Shown piece after piece: positions 9,056-17,459 of a stretch of DNA of 35,000 nucleotides. This DNA comes from Stramonita haemastoma (taxonomy: Eukaryota; Mollusca; Gastropoda; Neogastropoda; Muricidae). The notes under the pieces were generated by a model, which made no database searches, was not told where the DNA came from, and saw only the letters and a list, made by a program, of their open reading frames with translations. The position numbers were made by a program, and so were the translations under genes. The DNA is taken from positions 12,518,643-12,553,642 of the forward strand of contig CM060342.1 of assembly GCA_030674155.1 (NCBI GenBank), given 5' to 3'. The number at the start of each line of letters is the position of its first letter. Positions within the stretch are counted from its first letter, which is position 1.

Positions 9056-9110
9056 GTGTGCAGTAACCGCGTGGCTCTGACTGTATTGTGGCTGTGTGTG
9101 TGTGTGTGTG

Positions 9111-9156
<46 letters not shown>

Positions 9157-9189
9157 TGTGTGTGTGTGTGATTGTGTGTGTGTGTGTGC
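8965..9189. repeat. TTGC then TG microsatellites
   Basis: A short TTGC run (8966-8984) grades into about 70 bp of TG. After a 40-bp break (9053-9092) a second TG tract of about 95 bp follows. The block begins 13 bp after the TAA of the proline-rich exon, so if that stop is used the 3' UTR starts in this repeat. Confidence 0.95.
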
Positions 9190-9226
9190 TGCTTTGTTTG
9201 ATGTAATGTGTTCACAGTGCACAAAT

Positions 9227-9484
9227 CCCAAGTCTTTCAGATGAGACTAAAAACCTGAGGTTCCGTGTGCCAATGCGCGCAGAACATCTTGCGCACACGT
9301 TGAATCCTGTTCCGCTTTTTGTAAGAGTAGGCCATTGTGTGCCAGTGGGAACGGATGACATTTACAAAAAGGCATACACGCGGGGACTGGATGTAAAAAA
9401 AGCATATGATTGCTTATTCCGTTATCCTCGATATAAAAGACTTAATAAATAAAAATAGATAAATAAATAAAATAAATAATTAAA
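9227..9484 (+). mobile_element. SINE-B copy, 5'-truncated
   Basis: It begins in the body at AAGTCTTTCAGATGAGACTA and continues through GCGCGCAGAACATCTTGCGC and AGTAGGCCATTGTGTGCC, ending in an AATA-rich tail (ATAAATAAATAAAATAAAT). The middle of the 3' body is altered relative to 6711-7154. The AATAAA words in the tail are part of the SINE. Confidence 0.8.
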
Positions 9485-9539
9485 ATCCAACATCACTCAG
9501 TCAAGAGTGCTATATCTAGCGCGCCCTTTCCTTTTGCCT

Positions 9540-9660
9540 AGTCCAAGTGTGGTCAGCTCCTGCTATAAATAGCACCAGCTGGCCCCAACTGGGTTGGAAT
9601 GGGATGGAATAATTAGCAGCTGAGAGGAGCTGAAAGTGGGGGAAACTGACTGACAGCTGT
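9540..9660 (+). promoter_or_regulatory. Possible TATA box with E-box cluster
   Basis: TATAAATAG at 9564-9572 is a strong TATA-box match. Three CAGCTG E-boxes lie at 9576-9581, 9617-9622 and 9654-9659, and GGAATGGGATGGAATAATTA sits between them. Such words can form a core promoter with an enhancer-like cluster, but no first exon is evident within the next 100 bp. A chance occurrence is quite possible. Confidence 0.2.
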
Positions 9661-9704
9661 GTGCTTCTTGTTTTTTGCTGTTTTAAAAAAAAAAATTCTT
9701 TAAT

Positions 9705-9845
9705 CTGTTGCTGTGCTACAGGTCCGAGGTTCACAGCAATGGTGAGATTAAATGGACTGCGACTTGTTTGCCCCGCCATTAAGGTCGCCGCGTTGCGATT
9801 TCTAGGGTCATGTCTTAACATGACACATGCGCGCATGCGTCTTTG
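9705..9845 (+). mobile_element. Element D copy, diverged
   Basis: GTCCGAGGTTCACAGCAATG, GTGAGATTAAATGG and CCCGCCATTAAGGTCGCCG follow the element D order. The palindromic ATGCGCGCAT lies near its end. Confidence 0.55.
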
Positions 9846-9855
9846 AAAAAGTGCT

Positions 9856-9969
9856 GTCATCCATCCATTCCTACAGGCATGAAGTGGCTTACTCTTCCGA
9901 AAGTTGGAACAGGTTTTTAATGTGTGTGCAAAATGTTCACATTTGCACATGGGGCTTTGGTTTATAGTC
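9856..9969 (-). mobile_element. SINE-B body fragment, minus strand
   Basis: On the minus strand: ACCAAAGCCCCATGTGCAAA, CCTGTTCCAACTTTCGGAAG, AGTAAGCCACTTCATGCC and GGAATGGATGAC. These match the SINE-B segment that runs from GAGGCCCCGTGTGCGAATG to GAGCAGATGAC in the full copy. Confidence 0.7.
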
Positions 9970-9975
9970 CTTTTT

Positions 9976-9977
<2 letters not shown>

Positions 9978-10007
<30 letters not shown>

Positions 10008-10090
10008 CTACAGCTGGACCTCCAAGGTTCACCAATGGAGAGATTTTATATATGCGACTGTTTTCCCCCCACCATTAACCCTCTTGCATT
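9978..10090 (+). mobile_element. GTT microsatellite joined to an element D copy
   Basis: About ten GTT units (to about 10007) precede CAGCTGGACCTCCAAGGTTC, CACCAATGGAGAGATTTTAT and ACCATTAACCCTCTTGCATT. Several element D copies in the window are preceded by a GTT- or T-rich tract, which may belong to the element. Confidence 0.65.
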
Positions 10091-10308
10091 CGGACTCTCT
10101 GAACAAAAACTGCCCCTAGATTTCGCGCTCCATCACGAAATCAGGTCAGGCACACATGCTCACTGGCCTTTTCCTCCTTCTGAGTACATACCAGCGGCTA
10201 TAATTACTTCCAGACACTCTACAGGGTTTCTCCTTCTAGCCTGATAGAGGTTTAACATGTGGTAGCAATTAGTGACGGTCACAGTGTGATGGATATCTAC
10301 TGTTGTGT

Positions 10309-10386
10309 AAATCCTGGCAAATCCCGGATCAGGACTTAGGGGGGGTCATTATTCAATCCCGGCAAATCCCGGATCGGGACTAAGAG
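10309..10386. repeat. Tandem duplication, ~46-bp period
   Basis: AATCCTGGCAAATCCCGGAT at 10309 recurs as AATCCCGGCAAATCCCGGAT at 10355. Each is followed by CAGGACTTAG or CGGGACTAAG. Confidence 0.8.
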
Positions 10387-10389
10387 GGT

Positions 10390-10558
10390 TACCTTCCTTG
10401 TCCCTAAAGAGGGCAGGTATCCATTTACCACTGGGTGAACTGTCCCGAAGCCAAGGCGCAAAAAATGGTCACCCATTCACTTGGTAACCACGCTCAGTGC
10501 TGCTTAATATTGGCTGGGGGAAAGCAAGCACTCTTGACCGCTGAGTTATCCTATCCTC
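10390..10558 (-). mobile_element. SINE-C copy, minus strand, lacking its 3' part
   Basis: On the minus strand it begins AGGATAACTCAGCGGTCAAG (tRNA A-box region). It continues with TTAAGCAGCACTGAGCGTGG and GTGACCATTTTTTGCGCC (5S-like region), CACCCAGTGGTAAATGGATA and CCCTCTTTAGGGACAAGG. The body after this point is missing compared with the copies at 13651 and 22964. Confidence 0.85.
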
Positions 10559-10680
10559 CATGTCTGCATGCATTAAAATTTCTCCAGTTTGGGGGGGGGG
10601 GGGGGGGGGGGGAGAGAACAACTCAAACAAAAACAAGAAAAATGACAAAACTGTCCCATGCCTTTTGACCATCTCTACCA

Positions 10681-11857
10681 TGACTGTGTGCAAGGCTGTG
10701 AATACTCAGTGACTGTGTAGGATTGTGAATATTCAGTGACTATGTGTAGGATTGTGAATATTCAGTGACTATGTGTAGGATTGTGAATATTCAGTGACTA
10801 TGTGTAGGATTGTGAATATTCAGTGACTATGTGTAGGATTGTGAATATTCAGTGACTATATGTAGGATTGTGAATATTCAGTGACTATGTAGGATTCTGA
10901 ATATTTAGTGACTAGGATTGTGAATATTCAGTGACTGTGTGTAGGATTGTGAATATTCAGTGACTATGTAGGATTGTGAATATTCAGTGACTGTGTAGGT
11001 TTGTGAATATTCAGTGACTATGTGTAGGATTGTGAATATTCAGTGACTATGTGTAGGATTGTGAATATTCAGTGACTATGTAGGATTGTGAATATTTAGT
11101 GACGATATGTAGGATTGTGAATATTCAGTGACTGTGTAGGCTTGTGAATATTCAGTGACTATTTAGGATTGTGAATATTCAGTGACTGTGTAGGTTTGTG
11201 AATATCCAGTGATGATATGTAGGATTGTGAATATTCAGTGACTATGTGTAGGATTGTGAATATTCAGTGACGATATGTAGGATTGTGAATATTCAGTGAC
11301 TGTAGGATTGTGAATATGCAGTGACTATAGGTAGTATTGTGAATATTCAGTGATGTGTGTAGGATTGTGAATATTCAGTGACAATGTGTAGGATTGTGAA
11401 TATTCAGTGACTGTGTAGGCTTGTGAATATTCAGTGACTGTGTAGGGTTGTGAATACTCAGTGACTGTGTAGGATTGTGAATATTCAGTGACTGTGTAGG
11501 ATTGTGAATACTCAGTGACTATGTGTAGGATTGTGAATATTTAGTGACTGTGTAGGATTGTGAATATTCAGTGACAATGTGTAGGGTTGTGAATATTCAG
11601 TGACGATATGTAGGATTGTGAATATTCAGTGACAATGTGTAGATTGTGAATATTCAGTGACGATATGTAGGATTGTGATATTCAGTGACAATGTGTAGAT
11701 TGTGAATATTCAGTGACAATGTGTAGGATTGTGAATATTCAGTGACTATGTGTAGGATTGTGAATATTCAGTGACAATGTGTAGGATTGTGAATACTCAG
11801 TGATGATGCCTAGGGTTCTGGGTGTTCAGTGACTGTGTGTGAGGCTGTGAATATTCA
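10681..11857 (+). repeat. Minisatellite of 27/29-bp units, about 40 copies
   Basis: The 29-bp unit reads TGACTATGTGTAGGATTG then TGAATATTCAG. A 27-bp form has TGACTGTGTAGG instead, and other variants carry GACGATATG or GACAATGTG. Every unit centres on the 8-bp palindrome GAATATTC or a one-base variant (GAATACTC, GAATATTT). The edge units are the most diverged, as expected when unequal exchange homogenises the interior. An inverted two-unit fragment lies at 17143-17193. There are no unique spacers, so it is not CRISPR-like. Confidence 0.97.
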
Positions 11858-12162
11858 TAGTTGTATCAGTGGTTGTTGCTGCATGGCTTTCGCTTTATGT
11901 CTGCATTTGCATGAAGGTAAGCGTTCATTGTTGTGATACCCTGTGCTTACAATACCCAGATTCAAACAATACACCATTAGCTGTTGCTCTTCCTCTTTTT
12001 TTTCTGATCCATTGATCTGGAATGACCTTCCCTTTGAAACCAGTCTCAAGACACACTCATTTCTAACCCAAGATCCTCACCTGTTGTTTGTTGTTTCATC
12101 TTATAATCTGTTCCTACCCTCAACAACTGAAATCCTCATTCACCCCACCAAAGTGTATTACC
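11858..12162. other. Unassigned interval between minisatellite and TG tract
   Basis: No exon is convincingly recognised. The sequence CTGATCCATTGATCTGGAAT, then GACCTTCCCTTTGAAACC, resembles the reading WNDLPFE, a phrase seen near the C terminus of many non-LTR reverse transcriptase polyproteins (NxLP motif). It may be a LINE scrap on the plus strand around 11990-12110, at low confidence. Confidence 0.3.
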
Positions 12163-12178
12163 TTTGTGTGTGTGTGTG

Positions 12179-12209
<31 letters not shown>

Positions 12210-12288
12210 GCATTGGGGTGTGTGTATGTGTGTGTGTGTGCGTGCATTGGGGTGTGTGTATGTGTGTGTGTGCATTGGTGTGGTGTGG

Positions 12289-12350
<62 letters not shown>
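12163..12350. repeat. TG microsatellite with CATTGGGG interruptions
   Basis: TG runs are interrupted by three GCATTGG(G)GTG blocks at about 12210, 12244 and 12272, a small higher-order repeat of about 30 bp, and end in about 55 bp of uninterrupted TG. Confidence 0.95.
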
Positions 12351-12351
<1 letters not shown>

Positions 12352-12451
12352 TGCATTTCTGTGTGTCAAAGTCAAAATTTTATTTCTAGATGGTATGTGT
12401 GTATGTAAATATAAATCCGTTTAAACTATTTGTGATTGGTTGCTTGTGTAA

Positions 12452-12550
12452 AAAAAAAGGTTGAATGCAAGCACTTTGATTTGTTTTCACAAGATAGAGT
12501 GTTGTCGAAATGTCATATTATTTTTATCCTTTATTATTATTGATATTCAT
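12452..12550 (+). mobile_element. SINE-B 3' tail fragment
   Basis: AGGTTGAATGCAAGCACTTT, GATTTGTTTTCACAAGATAG and a TTATTATTATT end match the last part of the full SINE-B at 7075-7154. Body and head are absent. Confidence 0.7.
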
Positions 12551-12773
12551 AACCGCATCATTGTTCATAACTGCATGATTGTCGATATGTGTTTGTTATC
12601 TTGGCTGTAAATATGTGATCATAGTATATATAATGTGTAAGAAAAATTGCTATAGTTTATTTCTTTCAAAAAAAAAAACCCACAAAAAACTACTGGAATT
12701 CATGAAAATACCCATTGAAAATGGTATGCAGATTCCCACACACATTTGGCCATACACATACTAAACACTCCCC

Positions 12774-13253
12774 ATCCATCCATCCATCCATCCATCCAAA
12801 GCCTTTTTATGCCTTCTTGGCATGTAGGGCAGCAACAAAGGTTCTCCACCCCTGCCTGTCTTGGGCCAGTTTCTGAATGGTTCCCCAGGAGTGTTGGAGG
12901 GTCTTCAGCTCTGTTTCTAACATTCCAGAATCCTATTCTGGTCTTGGTTTTGGCGCTCAAGACTTCCATCTTCCTGTCAGTGGCTTCCTCTCGGCTTTCA
13001 CCACTGCCATTCATACGAGTATCTTTTGATGACTCTGGAAGCCTGTCGACCCAGTAGTGTTGAATTTCTTTGTTGCTGTTTCTGTAACAAACTTTTTTTT
13101 TTTACAGAACAGGGTTGTTAGCCCTGTGTCCAACCCCCTACCTGGGGGAGTGGGGCCACCTTAGTCGCCTCTTACGACATGCCTGGCTGGCGGGCAGGGA
13201 CCCTATTCTTGTAATGCTCGCTTTGCAAGCATTCCCCGGGAGTCCCACGGGGG
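12774..13253 (-). mobile_element. Internally deleted LINE with both ends and an 11-bp target-site duplication
   Basis: On the minus strand the element starts CCCCCGTGGGACTCCCGGGG and has a leader of about 300 bp. It then enters a protein frame (DRKMEVLSAKTKTRIGFWNV) typical of the start of an RTE-like endonuclease. Immediately after FWNVR the sequence switches to the last residues of the polyprotein (TLQHSWGTIQKLAQDR, WRTFVAALHAKKA, stop). A short end follows with a GGAT microsatellite (plus-strand CATC repeat, 12774-12797). The switch is accompanied by a change of frame. AAACACTCCCC occurs at 12763-12773 and 13254-13264, directly flanking the element. The whole endonuclease core and reverse transcriptase are missing, leaving about 480 bp. 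It is a different family from the LINE at 2748-4726. Confidence 0.85.
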
Positions 13254-13410
13254 AAACACTCCCCAAACAGTTAGCAATTGTAACATCAACACACATACAG
13301 AATGCACACACATCCTGGAAAACCCCAGAACTTAACTCAGCATAGTTTTTAGAAACTAAAGTGAATCAGCTAATGTCTGATAATTTTTCATGTTAATTTT
13401 GTTTTTCATT

Positions 13411-13622
13411 CCTCAGCTAGAGCTCCGAGGTTTACCAATGGTGAGATTTTGTGTATGCAACTGTTTTTGCCCAACAGGAAGGTAGTCATATTCCCGACTT
13501 TGGGGATATATGCTGGGTATGTTTGTGTGCCCGTAACCCACCAAACACTGACATGAATTATGAGATCTTTGACATGCATATCTGATTATCTGCATATGTG
13601 TATGTACATGAACATGAAGGAA
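13411..13622 (+). mobile_element. Element D, longest copy with 3' extension
   Basis: CTCAGCTAGAGCTCCGAGGT, ACCAATGGTGAGATTTTGTG and CCCGACTTTGGGGATATATG are followed by the extension GGGTATGTTTGTGTGCCCG, ACCCACCAAACACTGACATG, GATCTTTGACATGCATATC and CATGAACATGAAGG. The same extension occurs at 15070-15190 and, inverted, at 29905-30015. It shows that element D is longer than the short core seen elsewhere. Confidence 0.8.
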
Positions 13623-13650
13623 ATTATATATCTTGTAATGTGGGTGTAGG

Positions 13651-13940
13651 GGGACGGGATAGCTCAGTGGTCAGAGCGCTCGCTTTCCCCAAGCCAATGT
13701 TAAGCAGCATCAAGCGTGGTTGCTAATTGGATGGGTGACCGTTTGCGTGCCTTGGCTACAGTACAGTTCATCCAGATGTAAATGGGTACCTGCCCTCTTT
13801 AGGGTCAGGTAAGGTAAAGCAGTGAGGGAGAGGAGATGGGCGCCGCCCTCAACATGCTGGCCCCTAGAGAAGCTGAGGTCTCTGATGCCTCGCTCCCCTA
13901 CAACCACACAGGTTATGGGACACCTTTACCTTTTACCTTA
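13651..13940 (+). mobile_element. SINE-C copy, near full length (tRNA/5S chimera)
   Basis: The head GGGACGGGATAGCTCAGTGG, TCAGAGCGCT is a tRNA A-box region. GTTAAGCAGCATCAAGCGTG and ATTGGATGGGTGACCG then match the internal promoter region of animal 5S rRNA genes. The body has ATCCAGATGTAAATGGGTAC, CCTCTTTAGGGTCAGG, GTGAGGGAGAGGAGATGGGC, ATGCTGGCCCCTAGAGAAGC and an end of CACCTTTACCTTTTACC. Open frames read from either strand of it are not genes. Confidence 0.9.
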
Positions 13941-14034
13941 CTCATCATTTTATCAATTTTTTTTTTCATATTTTATTAAATCGTATCGTATCAGAAATAC
14001 TTGTGAAAAGACATTTTAAAAAAAAATCTGAATT

Positions 14035-14129
14035 AATGAACGAAACTGCATTTTCTTAAGGTTATAGAAGATTAAAAAAAAAAAAAAAAAGAACAAATGA
14101 ACGAAACTGTATTTTCTTAAGGTTAGAGA
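14035..14129. repeat. Tandem duplication, ~60-bp period
   Basis: ATGAACGAAACTGCATTTTC, TTAAGGTTA at 14035 recurs at 14097 as ATGAACGAAACTGTATTTTC, TTAAGGTTA. A poly-A tract separates the copies. Confidence 0.8.
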
Positions 14130-14219
14130 GTAAGTAGAGATCTTTTTTTTCCCCCTTTGTCATCGTGTCGTTAAGAAAACAAGTGGTGCATTAATTTTTT
14201 CTTTCTTTTTTTTGGACAG

Positions 14220-14254
14220 ATCCATCCATCAGGGCCTTGCCCCCGCCACCTTGA
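14220..14254 (+). CDS. Candidate small terminal coding exon of the HEPN gene
   Basis: A strong acceptor (about 20 pyrimidines, then GGACAG) ends at 14219. If exon 8743 is spliced at the donor after 8902 (one base left over), this exon completes that codon and reads DPSIRALPPPP followed by TGA at 14252-14254. The proline-rich composition continues that of the upstream exon. A second frame here would read SIHQGLAPATLK and also stop quickly (TGA). It competes with the model in which translation ends at 8952; both could be isoforms. The evidence is splice-site quality and phase only. Confidence 0.3.
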
Positions 14255-15047
14255 AGTGAACCCCAGGGAAGCACCTGGATCTGAATGCGCTGTTACTCAG
14301 AGTGGTGGACTTTTCTTGTGGTCTGATTTTTGCTTCTTCTTTTTTTTTCCCATCCACTTTTTGTGAAAACTTGTTCCTCTTACTCCCTTTCCGGTTTTCT
14401 TTTGCTACATTCCTGTTCAGAATGGAGAGCTTTGATTTACTTGTTTTTTGAATACCATATTGTTTTGTTATATATTTGGTTCTGTGTGATTGTAATTTTT
14501 TCATGCCTTTTTTTTTTTTTTTTTTTTTGGGGGGGGGGGGGTTGTATTTTTACAATGTGTTGAAAGTTCTTGAATCGTTTTTTGTGGTTTGTTCAGATCA
14601 AAATGTTTTACACATTTTTTTTTTTTGTTAACTGACTTTTGTACTTGGCTTGACTATTTGTTTAATTATATATGCTGCACTGGGATTCATTGGAGCATAA
14701 ACAAAATCTTTTTTTATTTTATTTTAAATGAAAATGCTGTTCACCTTTTTATTGGTAACTCTTGTATTTTGGTAGAAGTATCAAGTTTCATTATGTATAC
14801 CATGCCGTTGATTCATTCTTGCGTAAATGAAACCTTTTTTTTTTTCTCCCCCAGTCAAAACGATGTACACTTTTTATCAGTGACTCTCCTGCTAAAATCT
14901 CTGTTTGAATTATGTATAGCGGGCCATGATTCACGGATACACAAATGGCATGAAGTGCGTAAGGAACAGAAAATGAAACAAACGTCATTGCAAAGCTTGT
15001 GTTTGTTTTGGCACACACGTCTTCTTTTCTTTTTCCACTGCCTTCAA

Positions 15048-15320
15048 CATTGTGAAGATTCTGCAGACTTCAGGGTGTATGCTGGGAATGTGTTTCCCAC
15101 TGCATGCTGACATGAGTGACAGGACCTTTCACGTGCATATTTGATCCTCTGCATGTGTATTTATATACATGAAGGGAATTAAGGCACTGACAGGTCTGCA
15201 CTTGGGAGATTGGAAAAATCCTGACCCTTAATCCACCAGACGCTGCTGAGATTCGAACCCAGGGCTTCATGACCCGTGGGATTGAACTCAAACGTTTTAA
15301 CAACTCGGGTACCGCGTCTG
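15048..15320 (+). mobile_element. Element D extension with tRNA-like end
   Basis: ACTTCAGGGTGTATGCTGGG, TGACATGAGTGACAGGACCT, CATATTTGATCCTCTGCATG, CATGAAGGGAATTAAGGCAC and GGTCTGCACTTGGGAGATTG run in the order of a long mollusc repeat. Its end, GAGATTCGAACCCAGGGCTT through AACGTTTTAACAACTCGGGT, is a tRNA-like head read on the minus strand (B-box then A-box). The promoter end is therefore at the right, and the element would be transcribed leftwards. Confidence 0.75.
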
Positions 15321-15341
15321 TCAAGCTGTATAGCCTCCCTG

Positions 15342-15432
15342 AAGCTAGAGTGTGGCTACTTTGATGATGGAAAAAATGGATGCATATGCAAAATTTCATC
15401 ATTGGTGAATCTCATGAGTTTTAGCTGAGGAA
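15342..15432 (-). mobile_element. Element D core, minus strand
   Basis: On the minus strand: CCTCAGCTAAAACTCATGAG, ATTCACCAATGATGAAATTT and CCATCATCAAAGTAGCCACA. It faces the extension at 15048-15320 in opposite orientation, so the two pieces are separate insertions or an inverted rearrangement. Confidence 0.65.
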
Positions 15433-16915
15433 CTGGTGTGTGTGTGTTAGTAACTATATGTCACATTTTGAATGTTTTCCAATAACGTGGTGATGATCTT
15501 GCCAGCCTCTTGCGATTTTTTATATATATATATACTTATAGAATATATAGTTGTGGTTAAGTTTTGCGTCCTGCTGTACTTTTGACCACGGTACTTTTTG
15601 ATTTTCATCTTTTTTATTTCTATCTGTGATATGAGAAGACTACAGTCTTCACAACATTTTGCTATCATGTTTGGCACTTGATCTGTACCGTCATAGTATT
15701 TGCATCGCTGGGATTTTTTTTCTCAAGATTTTGTGTTTTTTCATCCTTTTTTTTTGCCATTTCTTTCGATTTTTCAGTCATTTTATTTAGTCTTTTTACA
15801 AGTAAAATTTGTGTATTTTTTTGCCATTTTATACTGAAAGTGATCGCACATGCTCAAGTGCACTACATCATTTTACCCGAATACTAAAATGTATAAAGCA
15901 GAACTGGCTTCTTTCTTTCTTCTTTTTTTTTTAGGAATATTTATTCATGGTTATATACATAACAAGTCTTGCACTTTTGTGTGTGTGTGTGTGTGTACAA
16001 ATTTTGTCATTGACTGTGCTAGCATTTGTACGCAATTCACTGTGATTTTTCTTTTTTTTTAAACATTCTATAATCACATCAGTAATGTGTCTCATTTTTG
16101 TCAGTTCTTTAGTCATATGAAAAGTCTTTTTTTTTTTTTACAAACTTTTGGTTTTACCCGATCTTTATGTTGGTTTATATGTATGTGTATACAGACTGTG
16201 ATTACTGCTGGTCCTCATCATTTGCTCATCTTGTAAGTGTTCAGTAGTCAAAAATGCTGCCATCATTTCAATCAATCTTTGACGTTGTTTAATTCTTGAA
16301 ATATTTGAACATGATTTGAAGTGTAAAAGAAACACCTGACGCGCCTTTGTGTGTATCGATTCTGTTACTAGCCGAGGCACAGTGCAGGGCACAGGAAGTC
16401 AAGGGAGCTGAGTGATATTCTGAACCAAATCCCTTACAGGGCCTCACAGGTGCCACTGTGGGAAAAAGGTGTTGTTTTTTTACTTGAACTTATATATATG
16501 TATATATATATTTAAAAATTATTTTTTTTTTATTATATATATATATATTTTTTAATGTTCACAGGAACTGATGTCTGCACAAAATACACTATTTTTTTCT
16601 GTTTTAACATACTGGTGGTAGAGTTTATGCTTTATTTGACGGGGCTGGGGGGGGGGGGGGGGGGGTATTGAGTCATGTTTGCCATTGTTTGGATGCTATG
16701 TCTATATAATCGAAAATATGTAAAACACACGTCAAATCACGTCGCATCACTTTCCTTTGTAATGATATGTACATAGCCGGTCTGAAAGTTAAATTTTCCA
16801 TGTTTACAAAGTGTAAAATTTCATGCTTCAATTTTGTGTGTGGTTGTACTGGTTTATGGTTTGTTGTGGATCGAAATTGTATCTTTCTCCTCCACTTTCA
16901 TGTCTTTGGAAACAA

Positions 16916-17050
16916 ACATACCCAGCATGCACCCTGTACCTGGAGAGGGATGGGCTCCGCTGGGCTCAATTTGCCCGAGACACGGCCTGAAAAATTCAGA
17001 GCAATGCCCCTATGACTCCTCAGGGAGATAAGGGAGAAGAGAAAAAAGAG
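16916..17050 (+). mobile_element. Element E copy
   Basis: TACCCAGCATGCACCCTGTA, CCTGGAGAGGGATGGGCTCC, CCCGAGACACGGCCTGAAAA and AGGGAGATAAGGGAGAAGAG. Similar sequences occur at 30016-30125 and, partly, at 22668-22760. In the 30-kb copy it abuts an inverted element D extension at the shared TACCCAGCAT word, so element E may be an alternative upstream module of the element D family. Confidence 0.7.
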
Positions 17051-17142
17051 AGGCTTTTCTTTTACATATAATTCATCATGTCTGAAATGTACCTTTTTTT
17101 TTTCCCCATTGAGATGTTTAATGACTGAACGTAAGGTACAGG

Positions 17143-17193
17143 TATTCACAATCCTACACAGTCACTGAATATTCACAAGCCTACACAGTCATT
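17143..17193 (-). repeat. Detached inverted fragment of the 27-bp minisatellite
   Basis: The reverse complement contains TTGTGAATATTCAGTGACTG and TGTAGGATTGTGAAT, close to two 27-bp-type units of the array at 10681-11857. It also preserves the CTTGTGAATATT variant present in that array. No other array surrounds it. It lies 5.3 kb from the main array, in opposite orientation. Confidence 0.9.
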
Positions 17194-17459
17194 AAACCAA
17201 AAACCCAATTTTCTTTGCCATCATTTTTTCATGATATTTCTCTGCTCTTATTCAATTAGTTTTTTTGTTTGTTTGTTGTTTTTTAATAGTAGTGATGATG
17301 ATTATGTTGGTGTTGGTAATGGTGATATGTGTGTGTGTGTGTGTGTGTTGTCACTGTTTTGCTGTTATGTTTTTTTGTTTTGGTGTTTGTTTTAAACTCT
17401 ATAGATAAAATGTGTACCTTGTCAACTATCTTACAAGAGTCTTTTTTTTTTTTTTCTTA

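Larger units (their letters stand above)
14255..16915 (+). other. T-rich non-coding region, candidate 3' UTR
   Basis: Long plus-strand T-tracts (for example 14510-14528, 14615-14626, 14836-14846), few A-tracts and no convincing exon. The 173-residue open frame around 14589-15110 is Phe/Leu/Ser-rich, as expected of T-rich DNA. A poly-G tract lies near 16648-16665 and TA repeats near 16500-16550. Element D pieces interrupt it at 15048-15432. It is consistent with a long 3' UTR or flank of the plus-strand HEPN gene. Confidence 0.35.

Noticed and set aside
9444..9475. AATAAA words as the poly-A signal of the HEPN gene
   Set aside because: They belong to the AATA tail of a SINE-B copy; use is possible but not supported.
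9516..9950. 144-residue minus-strand open frame
   Set aside because: It overlaps a SINE-B fragment and an element D copy, with no recognisable domain.
10681..11857. CRISPR-like array
   Set aside because: Units are directly adjacent with no unique spacers, in a eukaryotic setting; it is a minisatellite.
13690..13745. 5S rRNA gene
   Set aside because: Only the internal promoter-like part is present and it is embedded in a repeated SINE.
14589..15110. 173-residue plus-strand open frame
   Set aside because: Phe/Leu/Ile-rich as expected from T-rich DNA; it runs into an element D copy at its end.
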